Positions 1 through 9,829 of a stretch of 64,000 bases of DNA are shown here, piece after piece (the first letter of the stretch is position 1; every line of letters starts with the position of its first letter). This stretch comes from Tupaia tana (Eukaryota > Chordata > Mammalia > Scandentia > Tupaiidae). A program made the position numbers and the translations under genes. The DNA lies in contig JAKSZU010000026.1 of assembly GCA_026018925.1 (NCBI GenBank), forward strand, positions 15,987,127-16,051,126, read 5' to 3'. The notes beneath the pieces are model-generated. The model saw only the letters and a program-made list of their open reading frames with translations. It did no database searches and was not told the origin of the DNA.

Positions 1-243
1 GATTTGCTATAGGGCACGTGCGTTCGCCAGAAAGACAGAGAGAGACAGAGAGACAGAAAGCGAGAAATCACCCCCCAGGGGGGATGGCCAGCCGCAATCC
101 CTTCTCCTCCATTCTCCTCTTGGGGTCTTGGGCACGCACACACACGCTCCTGGCATGAGTTTAAGCCACCGGGTCCGGGACTCGAACCCCGCGGTCAACT
201 AATGGGAGTCCAGCGACATAGCCATTACGCTAACTGCTGGTCC
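1..243 (-). mobile_element. SINE-A, young copy, cut by the window edge
   Basis: Read on the minus strand, it starts with the GGACCAGCAGTTAGCGTAATGG head and has box B near 180. It runs through the AGAATGGAGGAGAAGGG block and CCCCCCAGGGGGG palindrome to CTATAGCAAATC at the edge. CpGs are mostly intact, so it is a recent insertion. The A tail lies outside the window. Confidence 0.9.
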
Positions 244-269
244 GTCTTGTTATAATTTTTGCTGGTTCC

Positions 270-430
270 CAAAATAATTTTTCCCTTTATTAATGATGGA
301 GTGTGTGCATGTGAGAGAAAGAGACATGAGCACCCTCCACACAGTCTGGTCGCTCTCTGATCCCCTTCCTCTACTCCTCCTGCCTGCGGATCCCATGTGC
401 CTGCCATGTTTCAGGCTGACCAGGCTGGGG
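270..430 (-). mobile_element. SINE-E fragment
   Basis: It resembles 44630-44922 and 45754-45990: a GTGTGCATGTGAGAGAAAGAGAC stretch, then a C/T-rich centre, CATGTTTCAGGCTGACC and a break. The tRNA-like part is missing, cut at the poly(T) of the next element. Assigned by comparison inside the window only. Confidence 0.5.
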
Positions 431-1113
431 ATTTTTTTTTTTTTTTAATTTATTATCATCATAATCTTGTCCATTTTGCATTGAATCACATATAACTTTA
501 CAGTGTATCACATTTCTTTCTCCAGAAGGAATACCATGCCAATCAGTCAATACTGAGACACTACAATCCCCATTTCATAATCCAATAGCTTTTCATTATT
601 TTTCCCGGTTGTTATTATTGTTATTCCAATTATTTTTATAAAGAGTCAATCTCTACTTATCATTTGGCTAGTAAAAAGACTTTACCCAACATGAAACATT
701 TCTCAGACCAATCCAGTTGAGACTACTATACACATCATCAACAGGTAATAGACCATATCTGTGTCCCACCAACGTTATGCCTCTCTATTTGTTGTCTTGC
801 TTTCTTTTTTTCCCCCCTCTGCCATTTTTTTTTCTTTCTATAGTCACTTTCAATCATTATACCTCTTTATCATGTACAACATGGTTTTTCCCAGCATGAA
901 TACAGTGCACGTCAGTCAAAACAATGACATCACCTTATAGATCATCAACAGACAACTATTCACTCCTGTGTTCACCAAGTGTGTTGTTTGTTCCCTGAAT
1001 CCCTCCCCTCTGTCCTCAACCACTCACTCCCATTACCTCCCCCATACTGTCTCTAGTATCTGCAGTTGCCTTCCTTCCCTGCCATCCTACCCTCCAGTTC
1101 TTTCAATTTTTGG
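431..1113 (-). other. Unassigned AT-rich block, possible L1 3' end
   Basis: It opens with about 17 T, which on the minus strand would be a poly(A) tail. It continues as AT-rich sequence without long frames, plus a C/T-rich part near 800-840. A LINE 3' untranslated region on the minus strand is the simplest reading, but I do not recognise the family. Confidence 0.35.
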
Positions 1114-1194
1114 GGGGGATTTGAACCGGGTTTGCCACATGGGATCTGGCTCCTTGAGCAGCATACATCACCACTGAGCCATGGTGCCGGCCCT
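1114..1194 (-). mobile_element. tRNA-like SINE head, fragment
   Basis: The minus strand reads GGGCCGGCACCATGGCTCAGTGG and ends in a box-B-like GGTTCAAATCC. No body or tail is visible. It may be a head-only monomer or the 5' end of a broken SINE. Confidence 0.55.
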
Positions 1195-1240
1195 ATTTTT
1201 TTTTTTTTCAGTAAAAGTTTGATTACAATTAAAATTGCTT

Positions 1241-1499
1241 AGACCAGCAGGTAGCATGGAGCTTGAGGCATTGGATTCCACGTGGCCAACTCCATGGTTC
1301 AAATCTCCGACCTGGACAGCTTAAAAATCATGCCGGGCATGTGTGCATGTGTGCCCAAGATACTGAGGAGAGATTGGAGGAAAAGAGATTGCAGTGTGGC
1401 CACCCCCACTAAAGAGTATTTCTTTCCCTTTCTCTCTGGCGAGTGCACATGCCCTATAACAAAACCTAAAAAAAAAAAAAGAAAGAAAGAAAAGAAATG
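1241..1499 (+). mobile_element. SINE-A, older copy
   Basis: It has the AGACCAGCAGGTAGCATGG head, the GTGTGCATGTGTGCCC tract, a diverged AGATTGGAGGAAAAGAG block, CCCTATAAC and an A-rich GAAA tail. Confidence 0.8.
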
Positions 1500-1751
1500 A
1501 AACTTGCTTTTTTGAGACATTTCAGCTGTCGGGGCCTATGCTTATGTTTACAGTTACTGAGATAGCCATAAGGCCCCACGGTATCTGTCCACATCTCTGA
1601 CCCACTTAGCTCTCTTTCCAGGAACTACGAAAGAGACACAGGCGTGTTTGCCTTCTGTGTTACAGCTGGTTTGGAGAGCTCGTTTCCAAAATGCCCCTGG
1701 GGTCCCCAGACTTTTCTTCCCTGGGAGACCAACTCAGAAACCTGCCCTGCA

Positions 1752-2039
1752 TGGGAACCAGCAGTTAGCATAATGGCTGTGTCGCTGGACTCCCACGTAG
1801 TCGACCGCGGTTCGTGTCCCGGACCCGGAGGCTTAAAACTCACGCCGGGCGCGTGTGCGTGCGTGCCCGAGATCCCGAGAGGAGAATGGAGGAGAAGGGA
1901 TTGCGGCATGACCATCCACCCTGGGGGGTGATTTCTCACTTTCTGTCTCTCTGTCTCTCTCTGTCTGTCTGGCGAGCACACGCGCTCTATAGCGAAAACC
2001 TCTCAGAAAAAAAAAAAAAAAAAAAAGAAAAGAAAAAAA
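1752..2039 (+). mobile_element. SINE-A, young, with target-site duplication
   Basis: Complete element with intact head, boxes and a tail of about 20 A followed by GAAA repeats. It is flanked by perfect 15-bp copies of GAAACCTGCCCTGCA at 1737-1751 and 2040-2054, so L1-type target-primed insertion is clear. Confidence 0.95.
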
Positions 2040-2054
2040 GAAACCTGCCCTGCA

Positions 2055-2527
2055 GATGCCACCCTGGAGGGGGGGAGGGTGTTATCCCAGGAGAGTCAGC
2101 CCTGGAGTGAGTTTGCCCCTTTCTATGCCTCTCCAATAGTCCTGGTCGCCCCCGATGCCCGGCGCCACCCTATAAAGACAGCATTGTCTCGCCTCCGTTG
2201 TCACACGTGGAGGCAGGGCGGTGGGTGGAGGGAGGACCAGACACAGAGGCCTATGGCCTCCTGCCCCACTGCTCACCTGGCGGGGCGGTCTTCACGCTCT
2301 CTCGCTCACATGCTGGCTTGGAAGATGCCAGGGTGTCTGCGAGGGGTGGCGAGGACCAGGAACGGCCTTCGGGGCTGCCCAGCCAATGGGATTTAGTTAC
2401 TCTGCACTTGCCCTAAGGAAGCGGTACAGCTTCTCCCAGCCCTGCGCTTCTCCTGCAGCCTGTTCTCCGTGTTTCAGAGGACACCCGTGGCTTAGTTTCC
2501 TTTGTTGAGGGATCTGGTTGACAAGAC
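2055..2527. other. Unassigned GC-rich sequence
   Basis: GC-rich unique-looking DNA with no SINE and no recognised repeat. Frames of up to about 105 codons overlap here on both strands, without codon bias or similarity that I can see. Nothing supports a gene. Confidence 0.4.
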
Positions 2528-2710
2528 CTCTTTTTTGTTTATGTATTTATTTTGTAAAAGAGAGAATGAGGAAGAGGCACCCCCACAACAGAGTCCCCAC
2601 GCCACCATCCAGCCCCAGTGTCAGGCAGTCACACAGGCCTGGTGTGCTCAGTGAGGTCCCAGGACGAGAACCTGGGGTCTTTCCCATATACTGCATCATG
2701 GCACAAGGTA
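2528..2710 (-). mobile_element. SINE-C, older copy
   Basis: The minus strand has the TTGTGCCATGATGCAG head, GACCTCACTGAGCACACCAGG, the GGTGGCGTGG centre and an ACAAAATAAATACATAAAC tail. Confidence 0.75.
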
Positions 2711-2748
2711 TATAATTTTTAAAAAGCCAGCTTCCCTGTCTCATGTTT

Positions 2749-2877
2749 GTTTTTTTTTCTTCCTTCCTTCCTTCCTTCCTTCCTTCCTTCCTTCCTTCCT
2801 TTCTTCCTTCCTTCCTTCCTTCCCTCCTTCCCTCCTTCCCTCCTTCCCTCCTTCCTTTCTTCCTTCCTTTCTTTCTT
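2749..2877. repeat. (TTCC)n polypyrimidine microsatellite
   Basis: About 125 bp of nearly pure TTCC/TTTC/CCCT tracts abut the 3' end of the next minus-strand SINE. It probably grew out of that SINE's A-rich tail. Confidence 0.95.
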
Positions 2878-3130
2878 AGAAAGATTTATGCTATAGGGCA
2901 CATGCACTTGCTGGAGAGACAGAGACAGAGAGACAGAAAGTGAGAAATCACCCCCCAGGGGGGATGGCCACACCTCAATCCCTTCTCCTCCATTCTCCTC
3001 TCGGGATCTTGGGCACGCACGCACGCACGCACGCACACACACCCAGTGTGAAGTTTAAGCCTCCAGGTTCGGGACTTGAACCTCAGTCAACTTCATGGGA
3101 GTCCCATGACATACACCATATAGTGGTCCC
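2878..3130 (-). mobile_element. SINE-A with microsatellite tail
   Basis: Minus-strand head GGGACCACTATATGG, box B slightly decayed, full body, and CTATAGCATAAATC before the (GGAA)n tail at 2749-2877. Confidence 0.85.
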
Positions 3131-3144
3131 AATTTTATATTTTT

Positions 3145-3384
3145 TAAAGAGATATTTTAGCTATAGGGTACATGTGCTCACTGGAGAGACAGAGAGACAG
3201 AAAGCGAGAAATACCCCCTGGGGGGATGGCCACATTGCAACTTCTTCTCCTCCATTCTCTCGGGATCTTGGGCATGCACACACATACATCTGGCACAAGT
3301 TTCAAGCCACCAGATCTGGGACTCGAATCGCAGTCGATCACATGGTAATCCAGCGCCTTAACCACTCTGCTACCAGTTGGTCCC
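3145..3384 (-). mobile_element. SINE-A, older copy
   Basis: Minus strand; the head GGGACCAACTGGTAGCAGAG and body are complete. The tail is only a short AT stretch. It sits directly behind the previous SINE in the same orientation. Confidence 0.85.
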
Positions 3385-3584
3385 AGGACCTTTATCATTT
3401 TGGTTGGGTTCTTAGAGGGCCCCAGAGGCCGCCACCTTGGAGAGTCATTCTCCCACCAGCTCAGGATTACTCGAGTAATGCTGATTTTATTACTGCACTA
3501 AGTAGGGTGAAGTGGTGGAGGAGGACTCCTTCGGCTTCCACATATGCTTTTGGATCAAGCATTCTGCAACCATGGCGCCCTCCT

Positions 3585-4140
3585 TGTTACGCACTAGGAG
3601 CTGGGGATATGACAGTGAACAGGACGACATGGCTCTCGCCTTCATAGCGCTTTGTATGGTCTAGGGAGAGAGAGATAATAAACACATAAGCAGATAAAGA
3701 CGTAAACCAGGTACAGATTGTTATACGCGCTAAGAATGAACAGATGGCTGGAGAATAGTGGAGGGACGTTCCGAGATGAAATCAGAGAAGAGCTCTCGGA
3801 GAAAGTGACAGTCAAGCTGAGAGCTGAAGGGTGAGATGAAGCCAGCCATGGGCAGAGACAGGACAAGAATGTTCCGAGGCAGCAGGCATAGCAACTGCAA
3901 AGGCCCTGGGACAGTAAAGGCGTGGCGAGAGCTAGGAACGGACAGCAGGTCAGGGCTGCCGAGTGTAATGAACGAGAAAGACAGCGATGAGGGGTCGGAG
4001 ACAAGGAAGACGAGGAACAGTCCGTGCTGGGTCCATCAGCAGGGAGACCATCATAAAGAGTTTGGATTTCACTCAAGGGGGCTGGGGAGAGGGACTGATG
4101 AGCATGGCAGGTGTGCCCCCTGTGAATGTGTTGAATGAAT
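3585..4140 (+). mobile_element. L2-like LINE 3' relic
   Basis: It contains the diverged L2 3'-region phrases GCTGGGGATATGACAGTGAAC, AGAGATAATAAACACATAAG and GCAACTGCAAAGGCCCTGGG, in the expected order. It is old, with no coding capacity. Identified from memory of the consensus. Confidence 0.7.
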
Positions 4141-4280
4141 AAATGATTTAGAAATCTTCCGTTCGGAAGCTTAGGCATCACAGCTTTGGCCTTGCATCCC
4201 TGTCCAAGTACCCCAGCACCGCTCAGCTGGGCTCGTCACATGTATGTCCATAAATGAGCTCTACAGAAATGGTATTCGAT

Positions 4281-4556
4281 GGCGCCAGCAGATGGTGTAG
4301 CGGTTACGTCGCCAGACTCTTACATGGCCAAACGCAGTTCGAATCTCGGACCTGGTGGTTTGAGACTCACACCAGGCGTGTGTGCGTGCATGCCCAAGAT
4401 CCTGAGAGAAGAATGGAGGAGAAGGGATTGAGGTGTGGACATCCCCCCTGGGGAGTAATTTCTCAACTTCTCCCCTTCCCCCCAACACACACACTCTGTC
4501 TCTTTCTGGTGAGTGCACACATCCTATACCAAATTGAAGAAAGAAAAAGAAAAATA
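4281..4556 (+). mobile_element. SINE-A, older copy
   Basis: Head GCGCCAGCAGATGGTGTAGCGG, box B GTTCGAATC, full body, CCTATACCAAATTG and a GAAA-type tail. Confidence 0.85.
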
Positions 4557-4659
4557 AGGAGGGAACAATGCCACATCTACCTCTCAAGGTTACTGAGAAC
4601 TTTCAAGAGAAAGATAACTAGAGTCCCAGGGTTGCTTCAAGGATCAATTGCAGACAATT

Positions 4660-4711
<52 letters not shown>

Positions 4712-4836
4712 TGTGTGTGTGTGTGTGTATGTGAATGTGTGTATATGAGTATGTGTGTATGTGTGTGCGTATATGTGTATGTGTGTATGTATGCACATGC
4801 ATGCATGTATGTGTGTGTACATGTGTGTGTGTGTTC
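4660..4836. repeat. (TG)n-(GA)n compound microsatellite
   Basis: TG repeats, then an uninterrupted GA run, then TG/TATG/CATG variants. Alternating purine-pyrimidine DNA like this can form Z-DNA. It gives spurious frames in all six phases. Confidence 0.97.
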
Positions 4837-4944
4837 ACATTCATAAGCAGGTGCATTGTTTCAAGGGGAGGAGCCAATACTCTCTCCTTGATTTTCCAAA
4901 GAGATCTGGGATCCTCCAAACCTTGAAACTATCAGATATGTAGT

Positions 4945-5225
4945 AGCCGAGCTGCAGTGGGTGTGTGTAGGGGGGTACAGGCTAGGTTCGACCCTGGGTC
5001 CAGTCTAAAGTCTGCATGTCCTGGCATGCACCTGTAATTCTAGCGACTCAGGGAAGTCGAGGCAGGAAGATCACTAGCTGGGGCCTGACCTGGGTACAGA
5101 GCAAGATACTATCTGAAAAAGAGCTGGGCGTGGTGGTGCACACCTGTCGTCCCAGCTACTCAGAAGGTCAAGGCAGGTAGATCATGACCCAACAAGATTC
5201 TGTTCCAAAAAAAAAAAAAAAAAAA
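4945..5225 (+). mobile_element. Chimeric SINE: tRNA-like head plus two 7SL-like monomers
   Basis: A head with a box-B-like GGTTCGACCC at 4985-4994 is followed by two 7SL-type monomers. The first (about 5020-5120) has TGCACCTGTAATTC, GAGGCAGGAAGATCAC and CAGAGCAAGATACTATC. The second (5121-5206) starts GAGCTGGGCGTGGTGGTGC and has CCCAGCTACTCAGAAGG. A tail of about 19 A follows. The layout recalls 7SL SINEs of primates and tree shrews, but a tRNA-headed form does not match any Alu I know. Confidence 0.7.
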
Positions 5226-5226
5226 G

Positions 5227-5491
5227 TGGGCCAGCCCGGCAACCTGGTGGTTGAGGAAGCTGCATCTCACATGACCAACTGCGTTGTTCGAATATTAGCC
5301 CTGGCAGCTTGAAAAACACACCGGGCACGTGTGCGTATGTGTGCCCCAAATCCCAACAGGATGGAGGGATAGAGGAGACAGGATTGCGGTACAACTATGC
5401 TCCATCAGACGTGCCCTTTCCTTCTCTCTGTCTCTCTGTCCCTCTCCTACAAGCACATGCACCCTCTTGCAAAATAAGAAAGAAAAAAAAA
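5227..5491 (+). mobile_element. SINE-D
   Basis: Starts GGGCCAGCCCGGCAACCTGG, has GTTGTTCGAAT at box B and CCCAACAGGATGGAG, then C/T repeats, CCCTCTTGCAAAA and an A-rich tail. Confidence 0.8.
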
Positions 5492-6618
5492 TTTGTTGTA
5501 AAGGGCATTGGATACCTGGTAGTTGGAACTGGGCTGTTGACTCTCTTGCTGAGATTAGTTCTTTTGGTTGCTGGTGTTTCCTCCCGAGTCTGTGGTTGCC
5601 TGGTGGCAGAGTTCAGGGCTGAGTCCACCCCACTGTCCAAACAGGAGGCTCCTGAGTCCTCCCCGGGACACCCCAGTGTCCTGGCACCTGACAGGCTGGT
5701 GAGGAAGATGGTTTTATTCGCAGGGAGAGATGCAAAGTGTTTCAGCCACCTCCCACCCACGGAAGGTCGCCCTGGTGGTGTGTGTCCGTGTTCCCCACTC
5801 ACGCAGCGTAACACCTCACACGTTACAAACACTTAACAAAGGCAGTAAATAAATAATGGTCATTTCCAGCCCATCTGCCCACCACACCCTCCAGGGATCG
5901 GGAGGCACTGCGCGCCTCACCCATCTCTGACTGGTTCCCCCACCTCTTCCGGAAGAGTAATAAAGTTAATGATACCTTACGTGGACCTGGCGTCCTTCTT
6001 CTCCAGAACCCCCAACTACTTGGCCCTCATTATCTCTTCCTCTTCATTTCTGAGTTCGATTAAAAAGGGATCCTACCCACTCTTCCCCCTCCCACCAAAT
6101 CGATGCTATTTCAAGGGAACTGAGACCCAGCTAGGAGAGAATTTCTTCACCCAGATCCGCAAGTCTCAGGCAGGTAACACAGACACACTCCCCAGACCCC
6201 ATTTCTGAATTGGATCTGTCCTAAGACGATTGAAATCTTTTTTGCCTGGAGGCAAGACACATCTTTGTCATTCTGCTCACGTCCTACCAGCCCCCAGTCC
6301 CCTTGGCTGGGAGGATGCCCACGGGAGAGATGTCTCTTCAGGGTGCAGCTGGAAAATGGGAACTCGCCCGGAGTTCTGTGAAACCCCAGCGGCGCTCCCC
6401 AAGGGGTGAGTCAGGGACTCGGGGTGGGCTCAGATCTGCATGGCAAGCTCTGACTCGTCCACCGTCCTGGGCTTCTAGAACAAAGCCAGATAGTGAGAGG
6501 CTGCACAATGAGGGGAACCACAGCCCGGGGAACCCACCTGTCCTGCTCCAGGCACCGATTAGCTGAGTAACCCAAGGAGAGAGTGAGTTGGGAATTTCCA
6601 GCCTTTGGTTGTCTCATC
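5492..6618. other. SINE-free unassigned sequence
   Basis: About 1.1 kb without a recent repeat. A frame of 175 codons at 5309-5836 begins inside SINE-D and is not credible. I recognise no exon, splice-bounded frame or repeat family here. Confidence 0.4.
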
Positions 6619-6809
6619 TTTTTTTTTTTTTTAGAATTACTTTATTTTAACTTTACTTATTTATTTTAATTTGACCAGAGAGGACAGAGTGAGAGTGAGA
6701 GCAAGAGAGAGAGGGAAAGTGAGAAAGCAAGCCACCAGGTCCAGGACTCGACCATGGTTGACCATGTGGGAGTCCAGTGCTCTTAACCATCACGCCACCT
6801 GCCAGCCCC
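6619..6809 (-). mobile_element. SINE-B
   Basis: Minus strand: TGGGGCTGGCAGGTGGCGTG head, box B, CTCTGGTCAAATTAAAATAA, AATAAAGTAATTCT and an A tail. Typical short form. Confidence 0.85.
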
Positions 6810-6879
6810 ATCGTGCATGTTAAGAGAGACAGAGAGAGACAGAGAGAGAGAGAGATGGACTTGAGGCCACAATCCTTCG

Positions 6880-7079
6880 GCCTCTTTTCTTTCTTTTATT
6901 TCTTGAATAATGATTTATCCCATTTGATGTATTCATTCATTTATTTTCATTTGACCAGAGTGAGACACAGACAAAGAGAGGGAAAGTGGGAAAGCAAGCC
7001 ATCAGGTCTGGGATTCAAACCATGGTTGGCCATGTGGGAGTGTCCTGCACCTTAACCACCATGCCACCTGCTGGACCCC
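6880..7079 (-). mobile_element. SINE-B
   Basis: Minus-strand head GGGTCCAGCAGGTGGCATGG, box B GTTTGAATCC and CTCTGGTCAAATGAAAATAA. The CCAGCAGGTGGCA at 7062-7074 matches the CTCF core. Confidence 0.85.
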
Positions 7080-7212
7080 CTTTTTCTTTTTCAATATGAA
7101 CTTTATTACAAATTATTTGGATCTTAATGTTATTGTTGTGTGATTATTATTCTATCCTATTTGATTTTTTTTTTTTAAAGTGGACAATTCTCTACTATCA
7201 GGTGGGTTTGTT

Positions 7213-7471
7213 TTTTTCTAAATTTTTGCTATAGGGCTTGTGCACTCACCAGAGACAGAGGGAGAGAGAAAGGGAACGTGAGAATGCATCTCCCAGGGAG
7301 GGGGAATGATCACACCACAATCCCTTCTCCTCCACTTCTCCTTTCGGGACTTTGGGCACACACGCACATATGCCCAGCATGTTTCTCAAGCCACTGGGTT
7401 AGAGACTCGAATCAGGCAGTCCGCCATGTGGGATCCAGCGACCTTAACCTCCACGCCATCTACTGACCTCC
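7213..7471 (-). mobile_element. SINE-A, older copy
   Basis: Minus strand; the head ends at 7471 (GAGGTCAGTAGATGGCGTGG), with full body and CCCTATAGCAAAAATTT. Confidence 0.85.
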
Positions 7472-7476
7472 TCCCG

Positions 7477-7687
7477 TGGGTTCTCAAACTGGGCGCAACC
7501 CACGTCGGGCTGGATCATTCTTCCTGGTGGGGGCCACGCCGTGTTCTCCAGGTCATTCAGCAATATCTTGACCTCTTCCCACTCAATGCCAGTAGCACTC
7601 CCACTGTGCTGTGCAGCCCAGAATGTCTCCAGATATGGTCCAGTGTTTCCCCAAGGACGAAATCACCCCCACTTGAGACGCACTGGT
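7477..7687 (+). mobile_element. MER20-like hAT-Charlie MITE, near full length
   Basis: Terminal sequences GGGTTCTCAA (left) and TTGAGACGCACTGG (right) are diverged inverted ends. The inner phrases ATGCCAGTAGCACTCCCAC, AATGTCTCCAGATATGG and GACGAAATCACCCCCACTTG match the roughly 219-bp MER20 type as I remember it. There is no transposase. MER20 copies are known to act as enhancers in endometrial cells; activity of this one is unknown. Confidence 0.75.
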
Positions 7688-7803
7688 CCATGTGCCTCTG
7701 GTTTCTCTTTCTCCAAGTAACAGGGGCTCTCTGTGCAAACCCCAACTACCAGGACCGGTGGTTTCCCCACGATTGGGTGGGAAGGAAAAGACCATCGTAA
7801 GTA

Positions 7804-8028
7804 AGGGCCAGATGGCATGATAGTAAACAGGTCGCTCTACAAGGCTGACCTACACGGGAAGGTCCTAGGTTTGGTTCCTGAGACCTCCCTGAGTATGCCA
7901 GGCATGTGTGTACCCATGATCCAGGACCGGCTGAGGCTAAGGGTGGGTTGTGGTGTCAAGACACTCTTGGGAGCGCTCTCTCTCTCTCTCTCTCTGTCAG
8001 TCTCTGTCATAGAAGAAATAAATAAATT
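7804..8028 (+). mobile_element. SINE-C
   Basis: Head AGGGCCAGATGGCATGATAG, CTACAAGGCTGACCTACACG, GAGACCTCCCTGAGTATGCC and the end AGAAGAAATAAATAAATTG. It abuts a SINE-A. Confidence 0.85.
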
Positions 8029-8273
8029 GAGACCAGCAGATGGCTTAATGGTTAAGTTGCTGGACTCCCATGTAGTTGATTGCAGTTTGAGTCCCAGACC
8101 AGGTGGCTTAACACTCATGCCGGGCACATGTGAGTACATGCCCAAAATCTCAAGAGGAGAATGGAGGAGAAGGGATTGCAGCATGGCTATCCCCCCTGGG
8201 GAGGGTGATTTCTTATTTTCTATCTCTGTCTCTCTTTGTCTCTCCAGTACAAACATAAATAAATAAATAAACT
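8029..8273 (+). mobile_element. SINE-A, older copy with AAAT tail
   Basis: Head GAGACCAGCAGATGGCTTAATGG, complete body and an (AAAT)n tail. Placed tail-to-head behind SINE-C. Confidence 0.85.
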
Positions 8274-8290
8274 TTAAACATAATCATTAT

Positions 8291-8550
8291 AGTCAGCCTG
8301 TGACCTAGTGATTCAGGAGGCCAGATCACACGAGGACGATTGCAAAGTTTGAGTTCCAGCCCCTTGTCTTGGAAATCATGCCGGCGCATGTGCATGCATG
8401 CCCCAAATCCCAACAGGATGGGAAAATGGAGGAGAAGGGATTGTGGCATGACCACGCCCCATTGAAGGTATTTCTCTGTCTCCCTCTCTCTCTCTCTGTC
8501 TCCCTCTGGATGGTACACATGCCCTCTGGCAAATTAAAAATTAAAAAAGA
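8291..8550 (+). mobile_element. SINE-D
   Basis: AGTCAGCCTGTGACCTAGTG head, CCCAACAGGATGGGA, GACCACGCCCCATTG, C/T repeats and CCCTCTGGCAAATT. Confidence 0.8.
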
Positions 8551-8554
8551 GAAA

Positions 8555-8756
8555 ATTCTAATTGTAACAACAATTTATCATGTGCTTATTTTAATTGATC
8601 ACATCACTTAAATCCTTGTTAGCAACACTATAAAATTATTTCTTTATACTGTGTTAATGAGTAATCAGGAATAATGTATTACAAAATGAGGAGGCTGAGG
8701 CAGAGAGCACCAGTGAACCCGATCCAGGTCACACAGCTGTTAGAAACAGAGTTAAG
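8555..8756 (-). mobile_element. MIR relic, first part
   Basis: Minus-strand MIR phrases: AAAATGAGGAGGCTGAGGC and CCAGGTCACACAGCTGTTAG. It continues at about 9030-9056 (GAATTCAAACTCAGGCTGCC) after the SINE-A insertion. Confidence 0.75.
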
Positions 8757-9029
8757 GGGCCAGCAGGTGGCATGGTGATTGGGGCGCTGGACTCCTACAT
8801 GCCCAACCATGGTTCAAGTCCTGGACCCGGTGACTTGAAAAATCACTCCAGGTGCATGCACACGCGTGCCCAAAGTCTTGAGAGGATAAGGGAGAAGAAG
8901 GGATTGCGGCAGGGCCATCTCCCTGGGGGGTGATTTCTCACTTTCTCTGTAGCTCTCTCTTTCCAACGAGTACTCATGCCCTATGCCAAAGAAAGAATAA
9001 AAAAAGAAAGAAAGAAAGAAAAAAGGAAG
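8757..9029 (+). mobile_element. SINE-A, older, inserted in a MIR
   Basis: Head GGGGCCAGCAGGTGGCATGG with the CTCF-like 13-mer at 8760-8772, full body and a GAAA tail. It splits a MIR. Confidence 0.88.
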
Positions 9030-9154
9030 GAATTCAAACTCAGGCTGCCTAACATTTACTAACTGGCAACTTTAGTCATGTATAATGCTTGTATGTACTT
9101 TAGAATTTCAAAAATTTTCAATTCGCATTTACATACTGGTTCTGAGATGGCTGG

Positions 9155-9281
9155 TAGCTTAGTCTATTCAGACTACTACAGTTGACTATGATGATTGGGT
9201 GGCTTACACAGCGAGCATTTATTTCTCATGGTTCCAAAGCTGGAAATCTGAGACCATGGTGCTAACGTGGTCTGGTTCTTC
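9155..9281 (-). mobile_element. MST-like ERVL-MaLR LTR, first part
   Basis: Phrases TTAGTCTATTCAGACTACTA, GATTGGGTGGCTTACACAGC and CATTTATTTCTCATGGTTCC follow the MaLR LTR in antisense. It resumes at 9599 behind a SINE. Confidence 0.65.
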
Positions 9282-9598
9282 TTTTTTTTTTTTTTTTTTT
9301 AAATAGAGCGTATATCTATATAACGTCGAGAACATATCATTGTAGTGAGTCTTTTTTTTTTTTTTTTTGAGAGTTTTTTGCTATAGGGCATGTGCACTTG
9401 CCAGAAAGAGAGACATAAAGCGAGAAATCACCCCCCAGGGGGGATGGCCACATCGCAATCCCTCCATTCTCCTCTCAAGATCCTGGGCACGCACGCACGT
9501 GCGCCCAACATGAGTTTAAGCCACCGGGTCTGGAACTCGAACCGCGGTCGACTACATGGGAGTCCAGCGACATAGCCATTATGCCAACTGCTGGTCTC
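9281..9598 (-). mobile_element. SINE-A with 51-nt segment between two A tails
   Basis: The SINE body is at 9369-9598. On the minus strand it is followed by 17 A, then 51 nt of non-SINE DNA (9301-9351), then about 19 A. The whole unit lies between TSD-like copies at 9266-9280 and 9599-9613 (13 of 15 bases match). This fits a 3' transduction. Confidence 0.85.
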
Positions 9599-9822
9599 TG
9601 TGGTATGGTTCTTGATGAGAGCCCTCTTCTGGTTTATAGACAGCTTCTTATCAGACCTTTCAGAAAGAAAGCTATGTTCCTCTTCTTCTAAGGACTCTAA
9701 TCCCATCATGGAGGCTCCACCCTCATGACTTAAGGATCTCCCCAAAGCCCCGCCTTCAAACACCGTCACTTCAGAGCTTCAATATATGCACTTCGGAAGG
9801 ACATATTCAGTCTATAACTGCA
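9599..9822 (-). mobile_element. MST-like ERVL-MaLR LTR, second part
   Basis: Continues the LTR: GAGAGCCCTCTTCTGGTTTA, GGAGGCTCCACCCTCATGAC, CAAAGCCCCGCC and the end ATTCAGTCTATAACTGCA. The exact subfamily is unsure. Confidence 0.65.
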
Positions 9823-9829
9823 CACAATA

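Noticed and set aside
2940..3647. Longest open frame (235 codons, plus strand)
   Set aside because: It runs through two antisense SINE-A copies and ends in the L2 relic. The same peptide pattern recurs at every antisense SINE, so it is repeat translation.
3642..4181. 179-codon minus-strand frame
   Set aside because: It lies antisense on the L2-like relic.
4644..4919. Overlapping histidine/threonine- or cysteine/valine-rich frames
   Set aside because: Translation of the TG/GA microsatellite.
5309..5836. 175-codon plus-strand frame
   Set aside because: It starts inside SINE-D and has no recognised domain, no conserved start and no splice context.
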